The notes beneath the pieces were generated by a model that saw nothing but the letters and a program-made list of their open reading frames with translations, was not told the origin of the DNA and did no database searches. A stretch of 64,000 nt of DNA. Source: Candidatus Ideonella esbjergensis (lineage in GTDB: Bacteria > Pseudomonadota > Gammaproteobacteria > Burkholderiales > Burkholderiaceae_C). Location: assembly GCA_016710065.1 (NCBI GenBank), contig JADJLP010000004.1:62001-126000 (forward strand), written 5' to 3'. Position numbers and translations under genes: made by a program. Shown piece after piece: positions 8,594 through 18,418 of this stretch (position 1 is its first letter; every line of letters starts with the position of its first letter).

Positions 8594-9445
8594 ATGAGCA
8601 TACAAACCGTGGGCGTCATCGGCGCCGGCACCATGGGCAACGGCATCGCGCAAGCCTGTGCCGTGGTGGGTATCAACGTGGTGATGGTCGATATCAACGA
8701 GGCGGCGGTCCAGCGTGGCGTTCAGACCGTGTCGGCCAGTCTGGATCGCCTGATCAAGAAGGAAAAGATCACAGCCGCCGACAAGGCCGCCGCGATGGTG
8801 CGCATCAAGGGTTCGGTGGACTATGCCGACCTGAAGGTGGCGCCTCTGGTGATCGAAGCCGCCACCGAGAACGAGGCACTGAAGATCAAGATCCTGCAGC
8901 AGCTCGACAGCATGCTGCCGGCCAGCACCATCGTGGCCACCAACACCTCGTCGATTTCCATCACCAAGCTGGCCGCCGCCACGCAGCGGGCAGACCGGTT
9001 CATCGGCATGCACTTCTTCAACCCGGTGCCCATGATGGCGCTGGTGGAGATCATTCGTGGCCTGCAGACCAGCGATGCTACGCACCATGCCGTCAAGGCC
9101 TTGTCGGAGCGCCTGGGCAAGAGTCCCATCACGGTGAAGAACGCGCCGGGCTTCGTGGTTAACCGCATCCTGGTGCCGATGATCAACGAAGCCTTCTTTG
9201 TGCTCGCGGAAGGCACGGCCAGCGCCGAGGACATCGACGCCGGCATGAAGCTGGGTTGCAACCAGCCCATCGGCCCGCTGGCCCTGGCCGACATGATCGG
9301 CCTGGATGTGTGCCTGGCGGTGATGAACGTCTACATGGACGAGTTCAACGATTCCAAGTACCGCCCTTGCCCTCTTCTGAAAGAAATGGTGGCGGCAGGC
9401 TGGCTGGGCCGCAAGACCGGCCGCGGCGTGTACACCTACGGCTGA
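8594..9445 (+). CDS. hbd: 3-hydroxybutyryl-CoA dehydrogenase
   Basis: NAD-dependent oxidation of 3-hydroxyacyl-CoA to acetoacetyl-CoA; 283 aa, the size of single-function enzymes of the Hbd/PaaH type. AGGAG lies six bases upstream of the ATG. The Rossmann motif is GVIGAGTMGNGIAQ at residues 7-20. The catalytic region is RFIGMHFFNPVPMM, and the C-terminal dimerisation domain starts at KNAPGFVVNRILVPM. The gene stands alone, with no thiolase or crotonase beside it, so its pathway (polyhydroxybutyrate or butyrate, fatty acid, phenylacetate) cannot be set from context. Confidence 0.92.
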   Translation: MSIQTVGVIGAGTMGNGIAQACAVVGINVVMVDINEAAVQRGVQTVSASLDRLIKKEKITAADKAAAMVRIKGSVDYADLKVAPLVIEAATENEALKIKILQQLDSMLPASTIVATNTSSISITKLAAATQRADRFIGMHFFNPVPMMALVEIIRGLQTSDATHHAVKALSERLGKSPITVKNAPGFVVNRILVPMINEAFFVLAEGTASAEDIDAGMKLGCNQPIGPLALADMIGLDVCLAVMNVYMDEFNDSKYRPCPLLKEMVAAGWLGRKTGRGVYTYG

Positions 9446-9492
9446 CGACTCAGGGCCGCCCTGGGGCTGGCGGCATGTGGCGCCGTGGGCAC

Positions 9493-9657
9493 TCAGTGGC
9501 GGCCACGTGCCATCTCCTGGTGGTTGGGGCCGCTTTCCGAGTAGCTGCGATAGCCGCCATGGCGGCCACGCTCAAAGGGGACGAAACAGCAACCGCCCAG
9601 CGTGGCCGCCAGTGACATCAACACGACAGAACGCACGGCCAATCGCTTCAGGTTCAT
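9493..9657 (-). CDS. Small lipoprotein, unknown function
   Basis: 54 aa from an ATG with GGAG ten bases upstream. MNLKRLAVRSVVLMSLAATL is a short signal peptide ending in a lipobox LGGC. A second Cys follows, then a basic, Gly/Arg-rich, His-rich tail of about 30 residues. It has no domain I recognise. It is convergent with hbd. The clean signal peptide and ribosome site make it more than a chance frame. Confidence 0.6.
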   Translation of the reverse strand: MNLKRLAVRSVVLMSLAATLGGCCFVPFERGRHGGYRSYSESGPNHQEMARGRH

Positions 9658-9986
9658 GGAGGTCTCCGCGAACGCAGCAAGTCTGCTGCAGAGACCACAC
9701 AACGCGGAACGCTGAACCGGGTTGACCGGCAAGCCACACTGACGTCAGCCAAAAGGGTTCCCACCACGGCACGACGAGCAGCTTTTCCGTGTTTGCGCGG
9801 CCTCTGCAACTTCAACCAGCGGCTTTTCAACGCGCCGGTATGCATGCAACTGAGTTATGCGCGTAATTGGTTGGCAGCAACCATATAGAAAAAATGGTCC
9901 ACCAAGAAGTGGCCTTCTTGCGGAAGGCATCGAGGCAGACAGGGTTTCCGGTCACGCAGCGGCCTGAGCACCCCGCAGTATGCTGC
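9658..9986. other. Intergenic region without a clear gene
   Basis: About 330 bp between the small lipoprotein gene and xdhC. Short frames on the minus strand have no ribosome site and no recognisable product. The part at 9840-9900 is distinctly AT-richer than its surroundings and could hold the lipoprotein gene's promoter. No tRNA or small RNA structure was recognised. Confidence 0.5.
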
Positions 9987-9993
9987 TCAGGCC
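9961..9993 (-). terminator. Hairpin at the xdhC 3' end
   Basis: A 10-bp perfect inverted repeat, GGCCTGAGCA (9961-9970) and TGCTCAGGCC (9984-9993), overlaps the last codons and stop of xdhC. It lacks a T-tract, so it may protect the 3' end or end transcription only weakly. Confidence 0.45.
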
Positions 9994-10988
9994 ACACACC
10001 CGGCCTGCACCGCGGGCCCGGCTTCCGCCAGGCGCAACGGCTCGGGGATGCGGTAGCCGTAGCGCGCGGCCGTGAGTTCGGCCAGGATGGACACCGCGAT
10101 CTCGGGCGGCGTGCGCGCGCCGTTCTTGATGCCCACGGGGCCATGCAGCCTGCCGAGCTCGGCCTCGCTGAGGCCGAAGTGCTCTGCGAGCCGCTGCTTG
10201 CGCTTGGCCTGGTTGGCGCGTGAGCCGATGGCACCCACATAGAACGCGCTCGAACGCAAGGCCTCCATCAGCGCCAAATCGTCCAGCTTGGGGTCGTGCG
10301 TGAGCGCGATGACGGCGGTGTGCGCGTCGGGCTGCATGTCCTGCACGGCGTCGTCGGGCATGTCGCGGCTGCGTTGCACGCCGGGCAGCTCGGGCATGTA
10401 TTCGTCGCGCGGGTCGCAGACCTGCACCTGGTAGTCCAGCGCCAGCGCCATCTGCGCCAGGTACTGCGACATCTGGCCGGCGCCGATGATCATCAAGCGC
10501 CAGTGCGGGCCGTGCGTGGAGACCAGGCGCGCGTCGTCCAGCGTCACCACGTCGGGCCCGCTGGCCGCGCTGAGCGTGACCACACCGCTGACCATCTGCA
10601 GCTCGCGCCGCACGCGCTCGCCGCGCGCCAGACGCGCCACCAGTTCCTCTACTTGGCTGTGCTCGGCCAGGGGCTCCAGCACCAGCTCCAGCGTGCCGCC
10701 GCAGGGCAGGCCGAAGCGCGCGGCCTCGTCGCCGCTCATGCCATAACGCACAAAATGAGGGGCATCGGCGGTCAGCGCCTTCTCGCGCATGCGGGCGATG
10801 AGGTCGTCCTCGATGCAGCCGCCCGACACCGATCCTGCGATCTGGCCATCGTCGCGCACCGCCACAACGGCCCCCACGGGGCGCGGGGCCGAGCCCCAGG
10901 TGCGGGTGATGGTGCCCAGCACAGCGGCGTGACCGGCCTGGCGCCAGGCCACCACTTGCCGAAGGATTTGCAGGTCGACGTTGTCCAT
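9987..10988 (-). CDS. xdhC: XdhC/CoxI family molybdenum-enzyme maturation factor
   Basis: 333 aa from the ATG at 10988 (MDNVDLQILRQVVAWR). The N-terminal XdhC/CoxI domain holds SVSGGCIEDDLIAR and FGLPCGGTLELVLEP, both with Cys-Gly-Gly type motifs. The C-terminal Rossmann domain begins LMIIGAGQMSQYLAQMA. In studied systems XdhC binds the molybdenum cofactor, helps its sulfuration and passes it to the hydroxylase. Its position divergent from coxS, with 230 bp between, ties it to the cox operon. The ribosome site for this start is weak; a longer frame to 11093 exists but its extra residues look non-coding. Confidence 0.85.
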   Translation of the reverse strand: MDNVDLQILRQVVAWRQAGHAAVLGTITRTWGSAPRPVGAVVAVRDDGQIAGSVSGGCIEDDLIARMREKALTADAPHFVRYGMSGDEAARFGLPCGGTLELVLEPLAEHSQVEELVARLARGERVRRELQMVSGVVTLSAASGPDVVTLDDARLVSTHGPHWRLMIIGAGQMSQYLAQMALALDYQVQVCDPRDEYMPELPGVQRSRDMPDDAVQDMQPDAHTAVIALTHDPKLDDLALMEALRSSAFYVGAIGSRANQAKRKQRLAEHFGLSEAELGRLHGPVGIKNGARTPPEIAVSILAELTAARYGYRIPEPLRLAEAGPAVQAGCVA

Positions 10989-11218
10989 GAACTGATGAGG
11001 GTGAAGCGCGCGATGAGAGGGCCAGAGCATCACACAAGCCGGGCCTGCCCGGCCAGCCCCGTGGAAACCCAGGCCGTTTCTAAACCTATGCACGCTGCGT
11101 CATAAGCGTTTGCAGGGCGAGCCAGCGGGGCCTGCCGTCCCTAGGATGCACCACTCGGCCAAGCCTTCACCGGCGCCAGCAACGAGCCGTTCCAAAAACG
11201 CCCGACGGAGACAAACGA

Positions 11219-11686
11219 ATGACCACGATCACCATGACGGTCAACGGCCAGGCCGTGACCCGCGACGTAGCGCCGCAGACGCTGCTTGTGCAGTTCATCC
11301 GCGACACGCTGCAACTCACCGGCACCCACGTGGGCTGCGACACCGCCCAGTGCGGCGCCTGCACCGTGCACCTCAACGGCCGGGCTGTGAAGAGCTGCAA
11401 CTTGCTCGCGGTGCAGGCCGCCGGGGCCGAGGTGACCACCATCGAGGGCCTGGCGCAAAAGGACGGCACTCTGCACCCCATGCAAGAGGCATTCAACCAG
11501 TGCCACGGCCTGCAGTGCGGCTTCTGCACCCCAGGCATGGTGATGAGCGCCATCGACCTGGTGAAGCACCAGCCCTGCAGCACCGACGAAGAGGTGCGCG
11601 CCGGCCTGGAGGGCAACATCTGCCGCTGCACCGGCTACCAGAACATCGTCAAGGCCGTGCGCTCTGCCGCCGCCCAATCCGCCTGA
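11219..11686 (+). CDS. coxS: Aerobic CODH-type hydroxylase, 2Fe-2S subunit (CoxS)
   Basis: 155 aa. The N-terminal plant-ferredoxin-like domain has GCDTAQCGACTVHLNG and a later Cys at KSCNLL. The C-terminal helical domain has CGFCTPGMVM and ICRCTGYQNI. Together these give the two [2Fe-2S] clusters that pass electrons from the molybdenum site to FAD. First gene of the coxSLM order, with coxL starting 16 bp after its stop. The genes upstream are divergent, so the promoter should lie in 10,989-11,218; I see no convincing consensus there. Confidence 0.92.
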   Translation: MTTITMTVNGQAVTRDVAPQTLLVQFIRDTLQLTGTHVGCDTAQCGACTVHLNGRAVKSCNLLAVQAAGAEVTTIEGLAQKDGTLHPMQEAFNQCHGLQCGFCTPGMVMSAIDLVKHQPCSTDEEVRAGLEGNICRCTGYQNIVKAVRSAAAQSA

Positions 11687-11702
11687 GCACAGGAGCGCAC
11701 CC

Positions 11703-14054
<2,352 letters not shown>

Positions 14055-14078
14055 GCGCGAGAGCGGAAGGAACACACC

Positions 14079-14867
14079 ATGCAAGCATTCGCCTACCAAA
14101 CCCCCGCCTCCGTGGCCGACGCGGCCAAGGCCGCAGCAGCGGCTGACGCCAAGATCGTGGCCGGCGGCCAATCCCTGCTGGGCTCGATGAAGATGGGCCT
14201 GGCCGCTCCGTCGGCGCTCGTGGACCTGGGCGGCATCGCCGCACTCAAGGGCATCACGGTGGCCAACGGTGCGGTCACCATCGGCGCCATGACCACGCAC
14301 GCCACCGTGGCCGCCTCGGCCGACGTGAAGAAGGCCATCCCGGCGCTGGCCCATCTGGCCGACAACATCGGCGACCGGCAGGTGCGCAACCGCGGCACCC
14401 TCGGTGGCAGCCTGGCCAACAACGACCCCGCCGCCTGCTACCCGGCCGCCGTGCTGGCGCTGGGTGCCACCATCACCACCGACCGCCGCAGCATCAAGGC
14501 CGACGATTGCTTCAAGGGCCTGTACGAAACCGCGCTGGCCGAGGGCGAGGTGATCACGTCGGTGAGCTTCCCCATCCCCGACAAGGCGGCGTGGCAGAAG
14601 TTCAAGCAACCGGCTTCGCGCTTTTCCATCGTCGGCGTGTTCGTGGCCAAGGGCCCGGCGGGCACCCGCGTGGCCGTCACCGGCGCAGGGGCCGGCGTGT
14701 TCCGCGCCACGTCGCTGGAGCAGGCCTTGGCCGCCAACTGGTCGGCCGCCGCGGTGGCTGGCCTGAAGGTGAGCGCCGATGGCCTGAACACCGATCTGCA
14801 TGGCTCGGCCGAATACCGCGCCGCGCTGATCCCGGTGCTGGCCGCGCGCGCAGTGGCGGCCAGTTGA
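14079..14867 (+). CDS. coxM: CODH-type hydroxylase, FAD subunit (CoxM)
   Basis: 262 aa, slightly shorter than the 280-290 common in the family. The FAD-binding motifs are AGGQSLLGSMKMGLA near residue 28 and TLGGSLANNDPAA near residue 108. The C-terminal CO-dehydrogenase flavoprotein domain ends the protein. It accepts electrons from the CoxS clusters. An AGGAA lies a few bases before the ATG. An intrinsic terminator follows 30 bp after the stop, before coxD. Confidence 0.9.
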   Translation: MQAFAYQTPASVADAAKAAAAADAKIVAGGQSLLGSMKMGLAAPSALVDLGGIAALKGITVANGAVTIGAMTTHATVAASADVKKAIPALAHLADNIGDRQVRNRGTLGGSLANNDPAACYPAAVLALGATITTDRRSIKADDCFKGLYETALAEGEVITSVSFPIPDKAAWQKFKQPASRFSIVGVFVAKGPAGTRVAVTGAGAGVFRATSLEQALAANWSAAAVAGLKVSADGLNTDLHGSAEYRAALIPVLAARAVAAS

Positions 14868-14896
14868 TTCCAGACGCTGTCATCACGCGTTCCCCG

Positions 14897-14923
14897 GCGC
14901 CGCACTTGTTGCGGCGCTTTTCT
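14897..14923 (+). terminator. Intrinsic terminator after coxM
   Basis: Stem GCGCCGC (14897-14903) and GCGGCGC (14911-14917), loop of seven bases, then TTTTCTT. It sits between coxM and the MoxR gene. The structural genes can therefore be expressed above the maturation genes, which would need read-through or their own promoter. Confidence 0.8.
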
Positions 14924-14937
14924 TCGGGCCTGTCACT

Positions 14938-15861
14938 GTGACCACCACGCTCCCCACCAGCATAGCCGACACCGCCCAGCGCCTGGTGGCGCTGAGCTAT
15001 GTGCCCAGCCGCGAGCTGGCCACCAGCGTGTTCCTGGCGCTCAAGCTGCAGCGCCCGCTCTTCCTCGAAGGCGAGCCCGGCACCGGCAAGACCGAGATCG
15101 CGCGCACGCTGGCCACGATGCTGGGCCGGCCGCTGATACGGCTGCAATGCTTCGAGGGCCTGGACCTGGCCGGTGCCGCCTACGAGTGGAACTACGCGCG
15201 GCAGATGATGGAAATCCGCCTGAACGAATCGGCGGGCGCGCAGCGCGACGCCCTGGCCGCCAACCTGTTCAGCGATCGCTTCCTCATCAAGCGCGCGCTG
15301 CTGCAGGCCATCGACCCGGCGCAATCCGTAGCCCCGGTGCTGCTGATCGACGAGCTGGACCGCGCCGACGAGCCCTTCGAGGCCTTCCTGCTCGAAGTGC
15401 TGAGCGACTTCCAGATCACCATCCCCGAACTCGGCACGGTGAAGGCGAACGAGCCGCCCATCGTGGTGCTGACCAGCAACCGCACGCGCGAGATCCACGA
15501 TGCGGTGAAGCGCCGCTGCCTCTACCACTGGGTGGATTTCCCGGACCTGCAGCGCGAACTGGCCATCCTGGCCCACCGCGTGCCGGGCGCACCGCGTGAG
15601 CTCTCCTGCGAGATCGTGGCCTTCATCCAGCGCTTGCGCCAGATCGATTTGTACAAGCTGCCCGGCGTGGCCGAGACCATCGAGTGGACCCGCGCGCTGC
15701 TGGCGTTGGACGCGATGGTCCTCGACCCCGAGGTGATCAGCAGCACCCTGGGCGTGTTGCTGAAGTACCAGGACGACATCGCCAAGGTGCAGGGCTCGGA
15801 AGCGGCGCGCCTGCTCAACGAAGTGCGTGACGCCATGCGCGGCATGGGCTATGGCGCCTGA
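14938..15861 (+). CDS. coxD: MoxR-type AAA+ ATPase, CoxD
   Basis: 307 aa from a GTG start with no strong ribosome site. Walker A GEPGTGKT is at residues 45-52, Walker B is LLIDELDRAD near 133, and the sensor region is VLTSNRTREIHDA. In Oligotropha CoxD is a chaperone-like ATPase needed to build the active site. Together with the downstream VWA protein it forms a MoxR/VWA pair. Form II enzymes lack the Cys that holds copper, so its job here may be assembly rather than copper-sulfur insertion (inference). Confidence 0.87.
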   Translation: MTTTLPTSIADTAQRLVALSYVPSRELATSVFLALKLQRPLFLEGEPGTGKTEIARTLATMLGRPLIRLQCFEGLDLAGAAYEWNYARQMMEIRLNESAGAQRDALAANLFSDRFLIKRALLQAIDPAQSVAPVLLIDELDRADEPFEAFLLEVLSDFQITIPELGTVKANEPPIVVLTSNRTREIHDAVKRRCLYHWVDFPDLQRELAILAHRVPGAPRELSCEIVAFIQRLRQIDLYKLPGVAETIEWTRALLALDAMVLDPEVISSTLGVLLKYQDDIAKVQGSEAARLLNEVRDAMRGMGYGA

Positions 15862-15865
15862 ACTT

Positions 15866-15937
15866 GTCATTCCCGCGCAGGCGGGAATCCATGGTCGAGC
15901 CACTCCAAAACTGGATTCCCGCCTGCGCGGAAATGAC
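15866..15937. repeat. Inverted TCATTCCCGCG repeat pair between coxD and coxE
   Basis: Two imperfect copies face each other. GTCATTCCCGCGCAGGCG starts the left arm at 15866, and the mirrored arm ends in GGAAATGAC at 15937, about 20 bases apart from it in the middle. The element begins four bases after the coxD stop and ends just before coxE. The same family occurs at 39,862, 39,934, 41,312 and 43,274. Confidence 0.85.
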
Positions 15938-15950
15938 GGCAGACCCCGCC

Positions 15951-17153
15951 ATGCTGCTCGCGCCCCACGTTGATTCACTCCCCGGCCACCTGGCCGAAAA
16001 CGTGCTGCACTTTGCGCGCGTGCTGCGCTGTGCCGGCCTGCCGGTGGGCACCGACCGCGTGCAGCTGGCCCTCACCGCGCTGCGCCACGCGGGGCTGGAG
16101 AGCCGGCGCGATTTCCACACCACGCTGGCGGCTTGCTTCATCGACCGTGCCGAGCACCGCGAGCTGTTCAACCAGGCCTTCTACATCTTCTGGAAAGACC
16201 CCGACCTGGAAGGCCGCATGCGTGCCCTGCTGCTGCCCAAGGTGAAGACGCACGAGAAGGCCGCCGACGCGCCACCCGAGAACCGCCGCCTGGCCGGCGC
16301 GCTGTTTCCCAACATGCCCGAGCTGCCAGCGCCGCAACCGCCGCGCGAAAAGATGGACGTGCAGGCCACGCTGAGCAACAGCTCCCGCGAGGTGCTGCGC
16401 GCCAAGGATTTCGACACCATGACGGCCGAGGAATGGGCCCAGGCCAAGCGGCTGCTGCAGCGCCTGAACCCTTTCTTCGAGCGCCTGCGCACACGCCGCC
16501 GCCAGCCCGCCGCGCACGGCCGGCCCGATTGGCGCGCCAGTCTGGCGGCCATGGCCCGCCAGGGCGGCGAGCTGTGGCAACTGCGTCAGACCGCGCCGCG
16601 CGAACGTGCCGCGCCGCTGGTGGTGTTGGCCGACATCTCGGGCTCGATGAGCAACTACTCGCGCATGCTGCTGCACTTCGTGCATGCGCTCTCACACGCC
16701 GATCTGCGCGTGCACAGTTTTGTCTTCGGCACCCGGCTCACGCCCATCACCCGGGCGCTGCGCCAGCGCGACCCCGACATCGCCGTGGCGGCCGTGGCCC
16801 GCAGCGTGGTCGACTGGTCTGGCGGCACGCGCCTGTCGGCCAGCCTGCATGCCTTCAATCAGCACTGGGCCCGGCGCGTGCTGGGCCAGCGCGCCACCGT
16901 GCTGCTGATCAGCGATGGCCTGGAGCATGGCGACGTGGCCGCGCTAGGCTTCGAGACCGAGCGCCTGGCCAAGAGTTGCCGCCAGCTGGTGTGGCTCAAC
17001 CCGCTGCTGCGCTTTGAGGGCTTCGAGGCCAAGGCCGCTGGCATCCAGGCCATGCTGCCGCACGTGCACCGCTTTCTGCCAGCACACAACCTGGCTTCGC
17101 TGGAGCAACTCGCCCAGGTGCTGGCCGGCGCCAACCCGTCACCGCTTCGCTGA
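15951..17153 (+). CDS. coxE: VWA domain-containing protein, CoxE
   Basis: 400 aa from the ATG at 15951. Other in-frame starts at 15933 and 15864 lie within the repeat element and would translate it, so I prefer the first one beyond it; no start has a strong ribosome site. The C-terminal von Willebrand A domain has the metal-ion site DISGSMS, GGTRLSASLH and ISDGLEHGD. CoxE-type proteins work with the MoxR ATPase in maturing the hydroxylase. The middle region is charged and Arg-rich (RLRTRRRQPA). Confidence 0.85.
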   Translation: MLLAPHVDSLPGHLAENVLHFARVLRCAGLPVGTDRVQLALTALRHAGLESRRDFHTTLAACFIDRAEHRELFNQAFYIFWKDPDLEGRMRALLLPKVKTHEKAADAPPENRRLAGALFPNMPELPAPQPPREKMDVQATLSNSSREVLRAKDFDTMTAEEWAQAKRLLQRLNPFFERLRTRRRQPAAHGRPDWRASLAAMARQGGELWQLRQTAPRERAAPLVVLADISGSMSNYSRMLLHFVHALSHADLRVHSFVFGTRLTPITRALRQRDPDIAVAAVARSVVDWSGGTRLSASLHAFNQHWARRVLGQRATVLLISDGLEHGDVAALGFETERLAKSCRQLVWLNPLLRFEGFEAKAAGIQAMLPHVHRFLPAHNLASLEQLAQVLAGANPSPLR

Positions 17154-17178
17154 AACCCTCTCCCTTCGAGACTACACC

Positions 17179-17727
17179 ATGGAACTCACCAGCCAACAAA
17201 CCCTGCCCGTCGCCCAGAACCTGGCCTGGGATGCCCTGAACGACACCACCATGCTGCAGGCCTCCATCCCTGGCTGCGAGTCCATCACGCCCACAGCGCC
17301 CAACCACTTCGATGTCGCCGTCACGGCGGCCATCGGCCCGGTGAAGGCCAAGTTCAAGGGCAAGCTGCGGCTCGAAGACATCAACGCCCCCACCTCGTAC
17401 ACCATCTACTTCGAAGGCCAGGGCGGCGCGGCCGGCCACGGCAAGGGCAATGCCACGGTGCGGCTGGAATCACAAGGGCCGAACCAGACCCTGCTGCAGT
17501 ACACCGCCACGGCCAGCGTGGGCGGCAAGATCGCCCAGGTGGGCTCGCGCCTGGTGGACATGGCCGCACAGAAGATGGCCGGCGAGTTTTTCACCAATTT
17601 CACTCAGGCATTGCTGGACAGGCACGGCGTGCCCGTACCGGTGTCGGTGCCGGCGTCCGCCGCCGGTTCGCGAGGCGGCCTGCTGGCGCGTTTGCAGCGC
17701 TGGCTCAAAGGCCTGTTCAATCGCTGA
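17179..17727 (+). CDS. coxG: CoxG-like SRPBCC protein
   Basis: 182 aa, MELTSQQTLPVAQNLAWDAL at the N-terminus, with a START/SRPBCC-type fold typical of carbon monoxide dehydrogenase subunit G. IPGCESI and VTAAIGPVKAKFKGK are family signatures. The C-terminal GGLLARLQRWLKGLFNR is a basic amphipathic helix, which in CoxG anchors the enzyme at the inner membrane to reach the quinone pool. Last gene of the plus-strand cox cluster, convergent with the kinase gene at 17785. Confidence 0.88.
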   Translation: MELTSQQTLPVAQNLAWDALNDTTMLQASIPGCESITPTAPNHFDVAVTAAIGPVKAKFKGKLRLEDINAPTSYTIYFEGQGGAAGHGKGNATVRLESQGPNQTLLQYTATASVGGKIAQVGSRLVDMAAQKMAGEFFTNFTQALLDRHGVPVPVSVPASAAGSRGGLLARLQRWLKGLFNR

Positions 17728-17784
17728 GTTGGGGCGAAGGCTCGTCCTGCGCAGGCCAGTTTGTTCTGAGCAGTTGGACTGGAC

Positions 17785-18402
17785 TCAGGCCAGCCAGAGC
17801 TCGAAGCGCGCACCACCGCCAGGTCGAAAACCCAGGCTGCTGTGGCCCTTGCGGTCACCGCAAATGTGAGCTTCCGCCACAGCCTGGCACAACGAGGAAC
17901 CCAGGCCCGTGGCATACGTGGCACCAGGGTCGTGGGCGGCAGGGTCGGGCCCTGGTCCGTCGTCATCAACGCGCAATACAAGGTAGCCGTCTGAAGCCAG
18001 GGCCTGCAGGCGGATGGCGGTGCGGGCGAAGCGGCCAGCATTGTGCAATGCCGCGTCCAGCGCCATGCGCACCAGGCGGGGGTCGAAGTACCAGTAGGGT
18101 GGCGCCTGTCCATCGGGCTCCACATGAACCCGCAACTCGGGGTAGGCCAGGGCGGCGCGGTGCGCAGCAGCCTCCAGCACGGCAGTGGGCGACTCGTCCG
18201 ACGCCAGGATGCGCAGGCCGCCGGGTTGGCCGTAGAGGGTCAGGAACTGCACGAAGTGCTGCCGCAGTTCGGCACATTGCGCATGGTTCTGTCGTGCTGC
18301 CTCGGCGCTGGGCTGGTGGATGCTGCGTTCCAGAGCGGCCTCCAGTGCGCCCAGTTCATTCTTCAGGTCATGCACCACCAGGGCGGCGAGTTCGGGGTTC
18401 AT
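17785..18402 (-). CDS. Soluble sensor histidine kinase
   Basis: 205 aa without a transmembrane segment or sensory domain. A short dimerisation-phosphotransfer helix has the likely phospho-His in VVHDLKNELGALEAAL near residue 11. The ATPase half follows, with N-box ALDAALHNAGRFA, G1 VDDDGPGPD and G2 TGLGSSLC. It is 16 bp downstream of the receiver-TPR gene, so the two are almost certainly a pair. A signal might reach it through the partner's TPR domain. No gene symbol is recognised. Confidence 0.8.
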   Translation of the reverse strand: MNPELAALVVHDLKNELGALEAALERSIHQPSAEAARQNHAQCAELRQHFVQFLTLYGQPGGLRILASDESPTAVLEAAAHRAALAYPELRVHVEPDGQAPPYWYFDPRLVRMALDAALHNAGRFARTAIRLQALASDGYLVLRVDDDGPGPDPAAHDPGATYATGLGSSLCQAVAEAHICGDRKGHSSLGFRPGGGARFELWLA

Positions 18403-18418
18403 GGCGGTGCGCGCCCCG

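Noticed and set aside
9745..9930. Short minus-strand frame of 61 codons in the 9.7-kb gap
   Set aside because: No ribosome site, no recognisable motif, Cys/Arg/Pro-rich composition.
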